Part shown: one piece after another, positions 27,643 through 35,836 of the stretch | Layout of the letters: each line of letters begins with the position of its first letter | Position numbering within the stretch: the stretch's first letter is position 1 | Source: Collinsella aerofaciens | GTDB taxonomy: Bacteria; Actinomycetota; Coriobacteriia; Coriobacteriales; Coriobacteriaceae | Assembly: GCF_018785265.1 (NCBI RefSeq) | Contig: NZ_WQPK01000008.1 | Span: forward strand, 100,637-164,636 | DNA length: 64,000 nucleotides | Direction of reading: 5' to 3' | Program-made: the position numbers and the translations under genes | The notes under the pieces: generated by a model | What the model saw: only the letters and a program-made list of their open reading frames with translations | The model's database searches: none | What the model was told of the DNA's origin: nothing

Positions 27643-29421
27643 CTACTCCATGTAGCCACCCTGAATGGCGGAAACTGCATGCTCAGTAAAGAACTTGAGC
27701 GTGCCGGAGGTATAGCGATTAGCCTTGGGCTTCCAAGCGGCTCGACGCTCGGCCAGGACGGCGTCGACCTCGGCCGGCTCCATCTCCTTACCGGCGATGC
27801 CCACGATGGACAGCGAGCGCTCGGGGATGTTGATTCGGATAAGGTCGCCTTCCTCGATCAGGGCAATCGGGCCGCCCACGGCAGCCTCGGGCGAAACGTG
27901 ACCGATAGCCGGACCCTTGGAGGCGCCGGAGAAGCGGCCGTCAGTGATCAGGGCAATGCTCGCGCCCAGCTCGGGGTCGCTGGCGATAGCTTCGGTGGTG
28001 TAGAACATCTCGGGCATACCGGAACCCTTGGGTCCCTCATAGCGAATGATAACGGCATCGCCGGGCTTGACCTCGTGCGTCAGGACGGCGTGAATGGCGT
28101 CCTCCTCGCAGTCGAACGGACGGGCCTTGAGCGTAGCCTGGAACATCTCGCGCGGAACGACGGTGTGCTTGACGACCGCGCCCTCGGGAGCAAGATTGCC
28201 GTGGAGGATGGCGATGGAACCGTCGGTGCCGAAGGCCTGGTCAAACGGACGGATGATGTCCTCGCGCTTGAGATTCCACTTCTCAAGGTAACGACCGCAC
28301 TTCTCGTAGTAACCGTTGTTCTTGAGGTCCTCGAGGTTCTCGCCGAGAGTCTTGCCGGTGACGGTCATGACGTCGAGGTGGAGCATCGACTTGATCTCCT
28401 CCATGATGCGCGGCACGCCGCCCGCATAGTAGAAGAACTGCGCCGGCCACTCACCTGCGGGACGGACGTTGAGCAGGTAGTGGGCACCACGGTGCAGGCG
28501 ATCGAAGTCGTCGGCGGACATCTCGATGCCAAACTCGCGGGCAATCGCGGGGATGTGCAGCAGCGAGTTGGTGGAACCGGAGATGGCGCCGTGGACCATG
28601 ATGAGGTTCTCGAAGGACTCCTTGGTCACGATGTCACGCGGACACAGGTTGTGCTCGGAGAGCCACACGGACTGGCGGCCGGCCTCGCGGGCAAACTCGC
28701 GCAGGTCGGAGCTGGTAGCGGGCAGCAGGGCGGTACCGGGAAGCATAAGGCCCAGGGCCTCAGCCGTGACCTGCATGGTCGAGGCGGTACCCATAAAGGA
28801 GCAGGCGCCGCAGCTGGGGCAGGCGTTATGCTTGGCGAACTCGAGCTCCTCGCGGGAGATCTCGCCGCGCTCATAGCGGGCCGAGATGGCGCCGAGCTGC
28901 TCCAGGGTCAGCAGGTCGGGGCCGGCATCCATGACGCCGCCGGTAACGACGATGGAGGGGATGTTGATGCGGCCCATGGCCATGAGGTTCGCAGGCAGGC
29001 CCTTATCGCAGCTGGCGACAAAGACGCCGGCGTCGAACGGGGTGGCCTTGGCATGAATCTCGATCATGTTGGCGATCATGTCGCGGCTGGGCAGCGAGTA
29101 GTTAATGCCGTCGTGGCCCTGGGCCTCGCCGTCGCAGATATCGGTGCAGAAGTAACGGGCACCGTGACCGCCAGCCTCGGCAACGCCGGCACGGACCTCC
29201 TCGACCAACTCAAACAGACCGGCAGAACCCGGGTGCGAGTCGCCGAACGTCGACTCGATAATGACCTGCGGCTTGTCCAGATCTTCGATGGACCAGCCAG
29301 AGCCCAGACGCAGCGGGTCCATCTCGGGGCTGATGGTGCGAAACTTGCCGGAACGCGGCTGCAGCTTGGCAACCAAGTCGGCTGCCTCCTGCTGAATCTG
29401 TGCCTTGATCTTCTCGTCCAT
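27643..29421 (-). CDS. IlvD/Edd-family dehydratase, probably for a sugar acid
   Basis: The 592-residue protein has three Cys positions that can ligate an iron-sulfur cluster: ICDGEAQGHDG (near residue 92), ASCDKGLPAN (about 135) and CPSCGACSFMGTASTMQ (about 210). CPSCGAC with FMGTASTMQ is closer to sugar-acid dehydratases such as YjhG/YagF than to valine/isoleucine-pathway IlvD, and the next gene upstream is a GntP permease. It therefore probably converts gluconate or a related aldonate to its 2-keto-3-deoxy acid, feeding kdgK and eda. The exact substrate is not determined. ATG at 29421 follows AGAGGAG. Biosynthetic IlvD is the alternative. Confidence 0.82.
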   Translation of the reverse strand: MDEKIKAQIQQEAADLVAKLQPRSGKFRTISPEMDPLRLGSGWSIEDLDKPQVIIESTFGDSHPGSAGLFELVEEVRAGVAEAGGHGARYFCTDICDGEAQGHDGINYSLPSRDMIANMIEIHAKATPFDAGVFVASCDKGLPANLMAMGRINIPSIVVTGGVMDAGPDLLTLEQLGAISARYERGEISREELEFAKHNACPSCGACSFMGTASTMQVTAEALGLMLPGTALLPATSSDLREFAREAGRQSVWLSEHNLCPRDIVTKESFENLIMVHGAISGSTNSLLHIPAIAREFGIEMSADDFDRLHRGAHYLLNVRPAGEWPAQFFYYAGGVPRIMEEIKSMLHLDVMTVTGKTLGENLEDLKNNGYYEKCGRYLEKWNLKREDIIRPFDQAFGTDGSIAILHGNLAPEGAVVKHTVVPREMFQATLKARPFDCEEDAIHAVLTHEVKPGDAVIIRYEGPKGSGMPEMFYTTEAIASDPELGASIALITDGRFSGASKGPAIGHVSPEAAVGGPIALIEEGDLIRINIPERSLSIVGIAGKEMEPAEVDAVLAERRAAWKPKANRYTSGTLKFFTEHAVSAIQGGYME

Positions 29422-29529
29422 GATGCTCTCCTCTTTTGATTTGAACGGTTGTACCAATCGTTGGTTAATGAATCAGGTGTAAATGGGTACCGAGCGATGC
29501 CCTCGGCAAAAGATGCTTAGCTACGCGAA

Positions 29530-30891
29530 CTAGGCGAAGAACGAAATCACCAGGGCGCAGGCAAGACCCGAAAGGCCGATGAGCGTCTCCATAATGGTCC
29601 AGGACTTGAGGGTGGTCTTCTCGTCAATCTCCAGGAACGAGGAGCACATCCAAAAACCGGCATCGTTGACGTGCGAGAGGGCCGTGGCACCGCCGCAGAT
29701 GACAAGACAGATAGCGGCACGCATGAGCACTGAGGCTCCGGCAACCGCGGGCATGGCGGCCATAATGCCCGATGCCATGGTCATAGCGACGATGGAGCTG
29801 CCGACAGAGGCACGCACCATGACGGCGATCAAAAAGGCAACGACCACCAAGGGCAGCGGTGAAGCCTCGAGCATGGGCCCAATAACCTGGCCCAAGCCGC
29901 AGTCCTGCAGCATCCAGCGAATGACGCCGCCGCAAGCGATAACCAGCAAGATCATGCCGACGGGCTTAAGAGAGCGGTCGAGCAAGGCCTTGAGCTCGGC
30001 GCCGGAGTAGCCGCGGCGCGCGCCCAGCAGATACATCGCGACGAGCGTGGCGAGCGTCAAAGCGACGAACGGCTTACCCAGGAAGGCAAAAATCGAGGCG
30101 AGCTCGGCGGGCATGGGGATATAAGAGGACAACGTGCCCAGCAAAATCAGACAAAGCGGCGTGAGCACGATGGCAAGCACCATGCCAAAGGAGGGAAGCT
30201 CCTTTTCGTCGCTCGCGCCCTCGGCAGAGGTAAAGTGTTCCGGAACATCGGTAAAGATGCGACCGCCCACATTGCGGCCCCAGATGACGCCGGCAATCGC
30301 CATGGCGATGAAGGCAGTGGGGATACCGACGAGAATCATGGTGCCCAGGTCGACACTGAGCGTGCCGGCGACCAAAACCGACCCGGCCGATGGCGGCACA
30401 AACGCATAGCCAGCGGCAAGTCCCGCGAGCAGCGCGATGCCGTAGTAGAGCGTCGACTTTTTGGTCTGCGATGCCACGCTAAACGCAAGCGGAATCAAAA
30501 CGACCACGCCGGCCTCAAAGAACACCGTGGTGCCGATGACCAGACCGGTGATGCCCAGCGCCCAGCTGGAGTGGCCCTGGCCAAAGGTGTTAATGAAGGT
30601 CTGGGCGATCTTCTTGGCGCCGCCGCTCTCCTCCAAAATCTGGCCAAACATCGATCCCAGGCCAATGAGCAGGGCGATGTTTTGCAGCGTGGTGCCCACG
30701 CCCTTGGTGACGGTGTCTGCCACCATGTCGAGCGGCATGCCGGCTCCGATACCGATCACGAGCGCCGAGACCATCATCGACAGCACGGGGTGCAGCTTGA
30801 ACTTGATGATGAGCGCAAGCAGCAGCGCGATGCCCACGATGGCGGCGATGACCAACCTGGTGGGGTCAGCCATAAACGTTGGGTCTGACAT
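29530..30891 (-). CDS. GntP-family sugar-acid:H+ symporter
   Basis: The 453-residue membrane protein has about twelve to fourteen hydrophobic segments and GntP signatures such as GFVPPSAGSV-like YAFVPPSAGSVLVAGTL and the C-terminal GGATALSHVNDAGFWM. The family imports gluconate and related acids. ATG at 30891 has GGAGG four bases upstream. It lies 108 bp before the dehydratase in the same direction, so uptake and dehydration are probably one operon. TCTGAT repeats in the promoter point to control by the divergent GntR protein at 31126. Confidence 0.9.
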   Translation of the reverse strand: MSDPTFMADPTRLVIAAIVGIALLLALIIKFKLHPVLSMMVSALVIGIGAGMPLDMVADTVTKGVGTTLQNIALLIGLGSMFGQILEESGGAKKIAQTFINTFGQGHSSWALGITGLVIGTTVFFEAGVVVLIPLAFSVASQTKKSTLYYGIALLAGLAAGYAFVPPSAGSVLVAGTLSVDLGTMILVGIPTAFIAMAIAGVIWGRNVGGRIFTDVPEHFTSAEGASDEKELPSFGMVLAIVLTPLCLILLGTLSSYIPMPAELASIFAFLGKPFVALTLATLVAMYLLGARRGYSGAELKALLDRSLKPVGMILLVIACGGVIRWMLQDCGLGQVIGPMLEASPLPLVVVAFLIAVMVRASVGSSIVAMTMASGIMAAMPAVAGASVLMRAAICLVICGGATALSHVNDAGFWMCSSFLEIDEKTTLKSWTIMETLIGLSGLACALVISFFA

Positions 30892-30905
30892 CTTTCCTCC
30901 AATTC

Positions 30906-30996
30906 ATCAGACCTTTTGAATTCGTCTGATGACTATAGCGTGTTTTGGAAAGGTCTGATGTTTCATTTTGAAATTTGTTCGAAATACATCTGATGT
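30906..30996. promoter_or_regulatory. Repeated TCTGAT operators between gntP-type and GntR genes
   Basis: ATCAGAC (30906-30912) and GTCTGAT (30924-30930) form a dyad, followed by GGTCTGATG (30952-30960) and CATCTGATG (30988-30996). All fall in the 234-bp divergent promoter region, the expected place for a GntR autoregulatory site. Confidence 0.55.
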
Positions 30997-31125
30997 ATTT
31001 GGTAAACGGTCGTATTTGCGCTGCGAACGGTATATCTAAGCCGCCCGACTCAAATCCAGCGGCCAATATCACATCCGTGGTGCGCTAAAATAGCTCAGAT
31101 GAATTTTGTAATGAAAGGTATAGCT

Positions 31126-31818
31126 ATGGCCCGCGCCGAATCGGGACTCCCCGAGCAAATATCGGAGAAAATCATTCAATTGATTCTGGATGAACACCTT
31201 GAGCAAGGCGATCGCCTGCCTAAGGAAACCGTGCTGGTCGAGCGCTTGGGCGCCGGCAGGAGCACCGTGCGCGAGGCCATGAAGTTGCTGCAGTCGCGCA
31301 ATATCGTGCGCATTAAGCAGGGTTCGGGCACCTATGTGGCGTCAAACCCCGGCGTTGCCGACGACCCGCTGGGCTTTACCTTTATCGACGACAAGCAGCG
31401 TCTGGCGCGGGACCTACTCGAGGTGCGCTTTATGGTCGAGCCGCAGATGGCACGCATGGCAGCCGAGCACGCAACCAACGACCAGGTCGTCTGTATCAAA
31501 GAGCTCTGCGACGAATCCGAGCGCCTGGCCGAGGCCGGTGAGGATTACTCCGCCGCCGACACCGCGTTCCACAATGCCATTGCCGAGAGCTCCGGAAACC
31601 TCGTCGTTCCCCGCCTGATGGGCGTGCTCAAGGCATCCGTCCCCCTCTTTATCGACGTGACCGGCAAAAAGCTCGTCGAGGAAACTATCCGCACGCACCG
31701 CGATGTGGCCGACGCCATCGCCTCGCGCAATCCCACCGCCGCGCACGACGCGATGTATCTGCACCTGGTGTATAACCGCAACATGATCGCAGAGGGCACG
31801 CAGGAACAGGGCGAATAA
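31126..31818 (+). CDS. GntR-family regulator, FadR type
   Basis: This 230-residue protein has the GntR helix-turn-helix in residues 5-72 (LPEQISEKIIQLILDEHLEQGDRLPKETVLVERLGAGRSTVREAMKLLQ) and an FCD domain with a likely metal site (DTAFHNAIA, THRDV). It is divergent from the GntP permease and the sugar-acid dehydratase and therefore their probable repressor, with a sugar acid as inducer. ATG at 31126 follows GAAAGG; an earlier in-frame ATG at 31099 is less well placed. Confidence 0.85.
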   Translation: MARAESGLPEQISEKIIQLILDEHLEQGDRLPKETVLVERLGAGRSTVREAMKLLQSRNIVRIKQGSGTYVASNPGVADDPLGFTFIDDKQRLARDLLEVRFMVEPQMARMAAEHATNDQVVCIKELCDESERLAEAGEDYSAADTAFHNAIAESSGNLVVPRLMGVLKASVPLFIDVTGKKLVEETIRTHRDVADAIASRNPTAAHDAMYLHLVYNRNMIAEGTQEQGE

Positions 31819-31861
31819 ACGTCCGTGCGGCAAGGACAAGACTGCCGTTCGCCTTTTAAAA

Positions 31862-31961
31862 GTGAACGTTCACCTGATTTTAGGAAATAAGGGGTGGCTA
31901 TTACGCCGCTTCACCTATACTGACCTTGTATGAGAAGCATGACTTTTATAGATGAACGTTT
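31862..31961 (+). promoter_or_regulatory. dhuD promoter with two galacturonate-regulon operators
   Basis: The perfect palindrome GTGAACGTTCAC is at 31862-31873, and a weaker copy ATGAACGTTT at 31952-31961 lies 18 bp before the dhuD ATG. A -10-like TATACT at 31916-31921 sits between them. Centres are 90 bp apart, which suits DNA looping. The same motif precedes GH105, the symporter and uxaC genes. Confidence 0.75.
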
Positions 31962-31978
31962 CTTTTGAAAGGATCGCT

Positions 31979-32788
31979 ATGTCTGATCTTATGGACAGCT
32001 TCCGCCTGGATGGCAAGGTCGCGCTCGTGACCGGCGCCACCTACGGCATTGGCATGGCCATTGCCGAGGCGCTCGGAGAGGCCGGCGCCAAAATCGCCTT
32101 TAACGCCCGTCACGCCGACAAAGTAGCCGAGGCCGAGAAGCACTACCGTGAGCTGGGTTTTGACGCTCACGGCTATGTTGCCGACGTCACCGACGAGGCC
32201 GTCGTTGCCGAGCTCATCGCCAAGATCGAGGCCGACTTTGGCACCACACCCGACATCCTGGTCAACAACGCCGGCGTCATCCAGCGTACCCCGATGCTCG
32301 ACATGAGCGCCGAGGACTTCCGCCGCGTCGTCGATATTGACCTCAACGCACCGTTTATCGTGTCCAAGGCCTGCCTGCCCGGCATGATCGCCAAGGGCCA
32401 CGGCAAGATCATCAACATCTGCTCGATGATGAGTGAGCTGGGCCGCGAGACCATCGCCGGCTATGCCGCGGCCAAGGGCGGCCTGAAGATGCTCACCAAG
32501 AACATCTGCTCCGAGTTTGGCGAGGCCAACATCCAGTGCAACGGCATTGGGCCCGGCTACATCGCCACGCCGCAGACCGCGCCGCTGCGCGAGACGCAGC
32601 CCGACGGCAGCCGTCACCCGTTTGACCAGTTCATCATTGCCAAGACGCCGGCCGCCCGTTGGGGCACGCCCGAGGACCTGAAGGGCCCCGCCGTGTTCCT
32701 GGCTTCCGACGCGTCGAACTTCGTCAACGGCCACATCCTCTACGTCGACGGCGGCATCCTCGCATACATTGGAAAGCAGCCTCAATAA
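31979..32788 (+). CDS. dhuD: SDR dehydrogenase DhuD (2-keto-3-deoxygluconate-forming; gluconate 5-dehydrogenase-like)
   Basis: The 269-residue short-chain dehydrogenase has TGATYGIG for the NAD(P) site, NNAG, the catalytic Ser in NICSMMSELG and the YAAAK motif. ICSMMSELGRETIAGYAAAKGG and the tail VNGHILYVDGGILAYIG closely match streptococcal DhuD, which reduces 3-deoxy-D-glycero-2,5-hexodiulosonate to KDG in unsaturated-uronate breakdown. The next gene is the matching isomerase DhuI, which supports this over gluconate 5-dehydrogenase, the usual automatic name. ATG at 31979 follows GAAAGG. The promoter carries the pectin-regulon operator. Confidence 0.85.
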   Translation: MSDLMDSFRLDGKVALVTGATYGIGMAIAEALGEAGAKIAFNARHADKVAEAEKHYRELGFDAHGYVADVTDEAVVAELIAKIEADFGTTPDILVNNAGVIQRTPMLDMSAEDFRRVVDIDLNAPFIVSKACLPGMIAKGHGKIINICSMMSELGRETIAGYAAAKGGLKMLTKNICSEFGEANIQCNGIGPGYIATPQTAPLRETQPDGSRHPFDQFIIAKTPAARWGTPEDLKGPAVFLASDASNFVNGHILYVDGGILAYIGKQPQ

Positions 32789-32840
32789 GCGTCACCGCAA
32801 CTGCCCACATCAGGTTTCATCCACTCGTTTTTCATTTGAG

Positions 32841-32903
32841 TTGCGGTGAGATAAGGATTGGTTTTGGCTTCTATCAGGCAAAACAGTCCGTATTCCACCG
32901 CAA
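32841..32903. repeat. 63-bp hairpin element, copy 2, inside the dhuD-dhuI gap
   Basis: Arms TTGCGGTGAGATAAGGA (32841-32857) and TCCGTATTCCACCGCAA (32887-32903) flank 29 bp ending CAAAACAG. It occupies the 140-bp space between two co-directional genes, so it is transcribed. Confidence 0.8.
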
Positions 32904-32928
32904 GTTAGAAATAGGAAGGTAATTCGCA

Positions 32929-33570
32929 ATGAAAATCGCTCTGATCAACGAAAACTCTCAGAACTCCAAGAACCCTATGATCGAGGCTGCCCTTAAGAAG
33001 GTTGTCGAGCCCATGGGCCACACCGTCTTTAACTATGGCATGTATGCCGACGCCGACTCCAAGCCCCTCACCTATGTGCAGAACGGCATCCTGGCCGCCG
33101 TGCTGCTCAACTCCGGCGCTGCCGACTACGTCGTGACCGGCTGCGGCACCGGCGAGGGCGCCATGCTCGCCTGCAACTCCTTCCCCGGCGTGCTGTGCGG
33201 CCACGTTGCCGACCCGCTCGACGCCTACACCTTTGCCCAGGTCAACGATGGCAACGCCGTCGCCATGCCCTTCGCCCTCAAGAACGGCTGGGGCCAGGAG
33301 CTCAATCTCGAGTACACCTTCGAGAAGCTCTTTGGCTTTGGTTCGGGCAACGGCTATCCTGCCGAGCGTGTTGAGCCCGAGCAGCGCAACAAGAAGATCC
33401 TCGACGGCGTCCGCGCTGTGACCATGCGTCCGCTCGTCGACATCCTGGACGAGCTCGACCAGGACCTGGTGAAGGGCGCACTTGCCGGCGAGCACTTCCA
33501 GGAGTACTTCTTTGCCAACGCAACCGACGAGGCCATCATCGCCAAGGTCAAGGAGATCCTAGGCCTCTAA
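32929..33570 (+). CDS. dhuI: RpiB/LacAB-family isomerase DhuI (unsaturated-uronate isomerase)
   Basis: The 213-residue protein starts MKIALINENSQNSKN and contains VTGCGTGEGAMLACNSFPGV and RNKKILDGV, matching the RpiB-fold isomerase DhuI, which converts 4-deoxy-L-threo-5-hexosulose uronate to the hexodiulosonate that DhuD reduces. The RpiB loop (GCGTGEG) is the family signature. This pair stands in for KduI/KduD of enterobacteria and Bacteroides. The substrate would come from the GH105 hydrolase in this window. ATG at 32929 follows AGGAAGG. A strong terminator ends the unit. Confidence 0.88.
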   Translation: MKIALINENSQNSKNPMIEAALKKVVEPMGHTVFNYGMYADADSKPLTYVQNGILAAVLLNSGAADYVVTGCGTGEGAMLACNSFPGVLCGHVADPLDAYTFAQVNDGNAVAMPFALKNGWGQELNLEYTFEKLFGFGSGNGYPAERVEPEQRNKKILDGVRAVTMRPLVDILDELDQDLVKGALAGEHFQEYFFANATDEAIIAKVKEILGL

Positions 33571-33597
33571 TCGCACAACTCATTGCAGCTAACGCAA

Positions 33598-33637
33598 GCG
33601 GCGGTCGTCCCACGTACGGGACGACCGCCGCTTTTTA
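33598..33637 (+). terminator. Intrinsic terminator of dhuD-dhuI
   Basis: GCGGCGGTCGTCCC pairs perfectly with GGGACGACCGCCGC around a 6-base loop, followed by TTTTT. Confidence 0.92.
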
Positions 33638-33688
33638 CTATCTACCGACTGACGCCGCGGGGACAGGCCCCATGCACCAAGGGATTAA

Positions 33689-35638
33689 CTAGAGCTCGCA
33701 GGCAACCTTATAGCCATCGCCGATGGCATCGCGGATGTTGCCACACTTGTTGGCATCGCCCAGCACGTGGGTGGCAACGCCGGCAGCGGCAAGGTCGTCG
33801 GCCAACTTGGTATTGGGACGGTAGCCCATCGCCAGCACCAGCGTATCGGCACCGGTGATGGTGTGGACCTCGCCGTCCTTTTCGTAGCTGATGGTGTCCT
33901 CGGTGATCTCGGTCACCTTGGCCTCGGTCAGCACGTGGACGCCCTTGGAGAGCATGCGCGTGATGAGCACCGCGCGACCGGCGCCGCCCTCGTTGGCGGC
34001 GAGCGTCTTGGTCATCTCGATGACGGTGACGTCGCGATTGGCCGGCGACAGATCGTTGACCAACGGGGCCAGGTAGTCAGCCGTCTCGCAACCGACGGTG
34101 CCGCCGCCCACGATGACAATCTTCTTGCCCGGGAAAGCCTTGCCGCCCAACAGGTCGTCAGCCGTCATGACCTGCTTAAATCCCTGCATGAAGGCCGGGG
34201 CGATGGGCTCGGCGCCATAGGCCAGGACGACCTCGTAGCCGGCGTAGTCACGCTGAATGTCCTCGGCAGTAAGCTCGGTGCCAAATACGCACTTCACGCC
34301 GACCTCGGCCAGGCGACGGTACTGATACTTGATCACGCGGGTGAGTTCCTGCTTTGCCGGCGGAACGGCCGCGATGCGCATCTCGCCACCCGGCTCGTCC
34401 TGCTTATCCACGAGCACTACGTTGTGGCCGCGCTTGGCAGCAATGTAGGCTGCCTCCATGCCCGCAGGACCAGCGCCCACAACCAGCACGTTCTTAGCCT
34501 CGGCGGCAGGCTCGTAGCCGGCCTCGTCGCGCTCAACATCGGGATTGACGGTGCAGGAGATGCGCTTGCCAAACATAATGCCGTTCAGGCAGCGCAGGCA
34601 GCCGATGCAGGGGCGGATGTCGTCGGCGTTGCCGGCAGCGGCCTTATTGCAGAACTCGGCATCGCACAGGTTGGCGCGGCCCATCATGCAGATGTCGGCA
34701 GCGCCGTCCTCGATCAGCTCCTCGGCGATCCAGGCCTCGTTGATGCGGCCGACGGTGGCGACAGGAATGTTGACGTGCTTTTTGATCTCGCGCGAGCAGG
34801 CAGCGTGCGAGGCCTGCTGGGTACCGGCGGCAGGAATCGCGGAACCGCGCTTGATGGTGGTGCCGCCCGAGACATGAATCATGTCGACGCCGGCCTTCTC
34901 CAGGCGACGCGAGACGTAGATCATGTCGTTGAGGGTCAGACCGCCATCGGTGTACTCGTCGCCCGAGATACGGACGTCGATGATAAAGTCCTTGCCGCAG
35001 CGCTCGCGAATCTCGGCGATGACCTCGAGCAAAAAGCGCATTCGGGCGTCGAGCGAGCCGCCGTACTCGTCGGTGCGCTTGTTGTAGAGCGGAGTCAAAA
35101 AGCCGCCGAGCATACCGTGGGCGTGCGCCGCATGGACTTCGACGCCATCGACGCCAGCCTTCTGCATACGCACGGCAGCGTCGCCAAACTGATGCGTGAG
35201 CTCGTGAATCTCATCGACCGTGATAGGACGCGGCGCCTCGCGGGCATAGGACGGGCCCACAAAGGACGGAGCGATCAGGCGAGGCGTGCCCGGAATGTTA
35301 AAGGCCATGTAGGCGGGGTGGAAGAGCTGCGGCATGATCTTGCAGCCGTACTCGTGGACGGCCGCGGCGAGCTTTTCCCAGCCAGGGATAAACGTGTCGT
35401 CGTAGCAGCACATGTCGCCCGGCAGATAGGTATAGGTGGGCTCGACCGTCACGACCTCGGTGATGATCAGGCCCACGCCGCCCTTGGCGCGGGCACGGTA
35501 ATGATCAACCAAGTCGTCGGTCACGTAGCCATGATCGGCCAGGTTGGTGGACACCGGCGGCATAAAGACGCGGTTCTTGACCTCGGTCGTACCGACCTTG
35601 ATCGGGCTAAAGAGCATCGGATAGGCGGAAGACTCCAT
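33689..35638 (-). CDS. Old-yellow-enzyme-type flavin/Fe-S oxidoreductase (2,4-dienoyl-CoA reductase-like)
   Basis: The 649-residue protein has three parts. Residues 1-340 are an FMN-binding TIM barrel (RVFMPPVSTN, HAAHAHGMLGGFLTP, DEYGGSLDARMRF). CIGCLRCLNG with a further Cys 11 residues later (FGKRISCTVNP) binds a 4Fe-4S cluster. Residues 385-649 bind FAD and NAD(P) (VVGAGPAGMEAA, IVGGGTVGCETADYL). Relatives reduce activated C=C bonds in enoyl-CoAs, bile acids or other enones; the substrate here is not evident. ATG at 35638 follows AAAGG. It lies last in a run of minus-strand genes behind the GH105 promoter, 198 bp after the GltD-like gene, with a 63-bp hairpin between. Confidence 0.85.
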   Translation of the reverse strand: MESSAYPMLFSPIKVGTTEVKNRVFMPPVSTNLADHGYVTDDLVDHYRARAKGGVGLIITEVVTVEPTYTYLPGDMCCYDDTFIPGWEKLAAAVHEYGCKIMPQLFHPAYMAFNIPGTPRLIAPSFVGPSYAREAPRPITVDEIHELTHQFGDAAVRMQKAGVDGVEVHAAHAHGMLGGFLTPLYNKRTDEYGGSLDARMRFLLEVIAEIRERCGKDFIIDVRISGDEYTDGGLTLNDMIYVSRRLEKAGVDMIHVSGGTTIKRGSAIPAAGTQQASHAACSREIKKHVNIPVATVGRINEAWIAEELIEDGAADICMMGRANLCDAEFCNKAAAGNADDIRPCIGCLRCLNGIMFGKRISCTVNPDVERDEAGYEPAAEAKNVLVVGAGPAGMEAAYIAAKRGHNVVLVDKQDEPGGEMRIAAVPPAKQELTRVIKYQYRRLAEVGVKCVFGTELTAEDIQRDYAGYEVVLAYGAEPIAPAFMQGFKQVMTADDLLGGKAFPGKKIVIVGGGTVGCETADYLAPLVNDLSPANRDVTVIEMTKTLAANEGGAGRAVLITRMLSKGVHVLTEAKVTEITEDTISYEKDGEVHTITGADTLVLAMGYRPNTKLADDLAAAGVATHVLGDANKCGNIRDAIGDGYKVACEL

Positions 35639-35756
35639 ACAGGGTTCCTTTCGTTTGAGCCGCTCGGCGGCAGTTGCTGACGTATCTATCGTACCAGCAA
35701 CTGCACAACACCCGACCGCACGCACTCCCCTGCCTACGTATCGACCCACAAAAAAG

Positions 35757-35819
35757 TTGCGGTGAGATACGGAGCAATCGAGGCTTTTGACAGCCAAAAC
35801 AGTCCGTATTTCACCGCAA
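35757..35819. repeat. 63-bp hairpin element, copy 3
   Basis: Arms TTGCGGTGAGATACGGA (35757-35773) and TCCGTATTTCACCGCAA (35803-35819) pair perfectly except one base, with 29 bp between them ending CCAAAACAG. It separates two minus-strand oxidoreductase genes. Confidence 0.85.
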
Positions 35820-35836
35820 CTGATGGATGGGATGTG

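Noticed and set aside
27643..29421. Biosynthetic ilvD (dihydroxy-acid dehydratase)
   Set aside because: No other branched-chain amino-acid gene is near, the Cys-rich motif is closer to sugar-acid dehydratases, and it follows a GntP permease. Not fully excluded.
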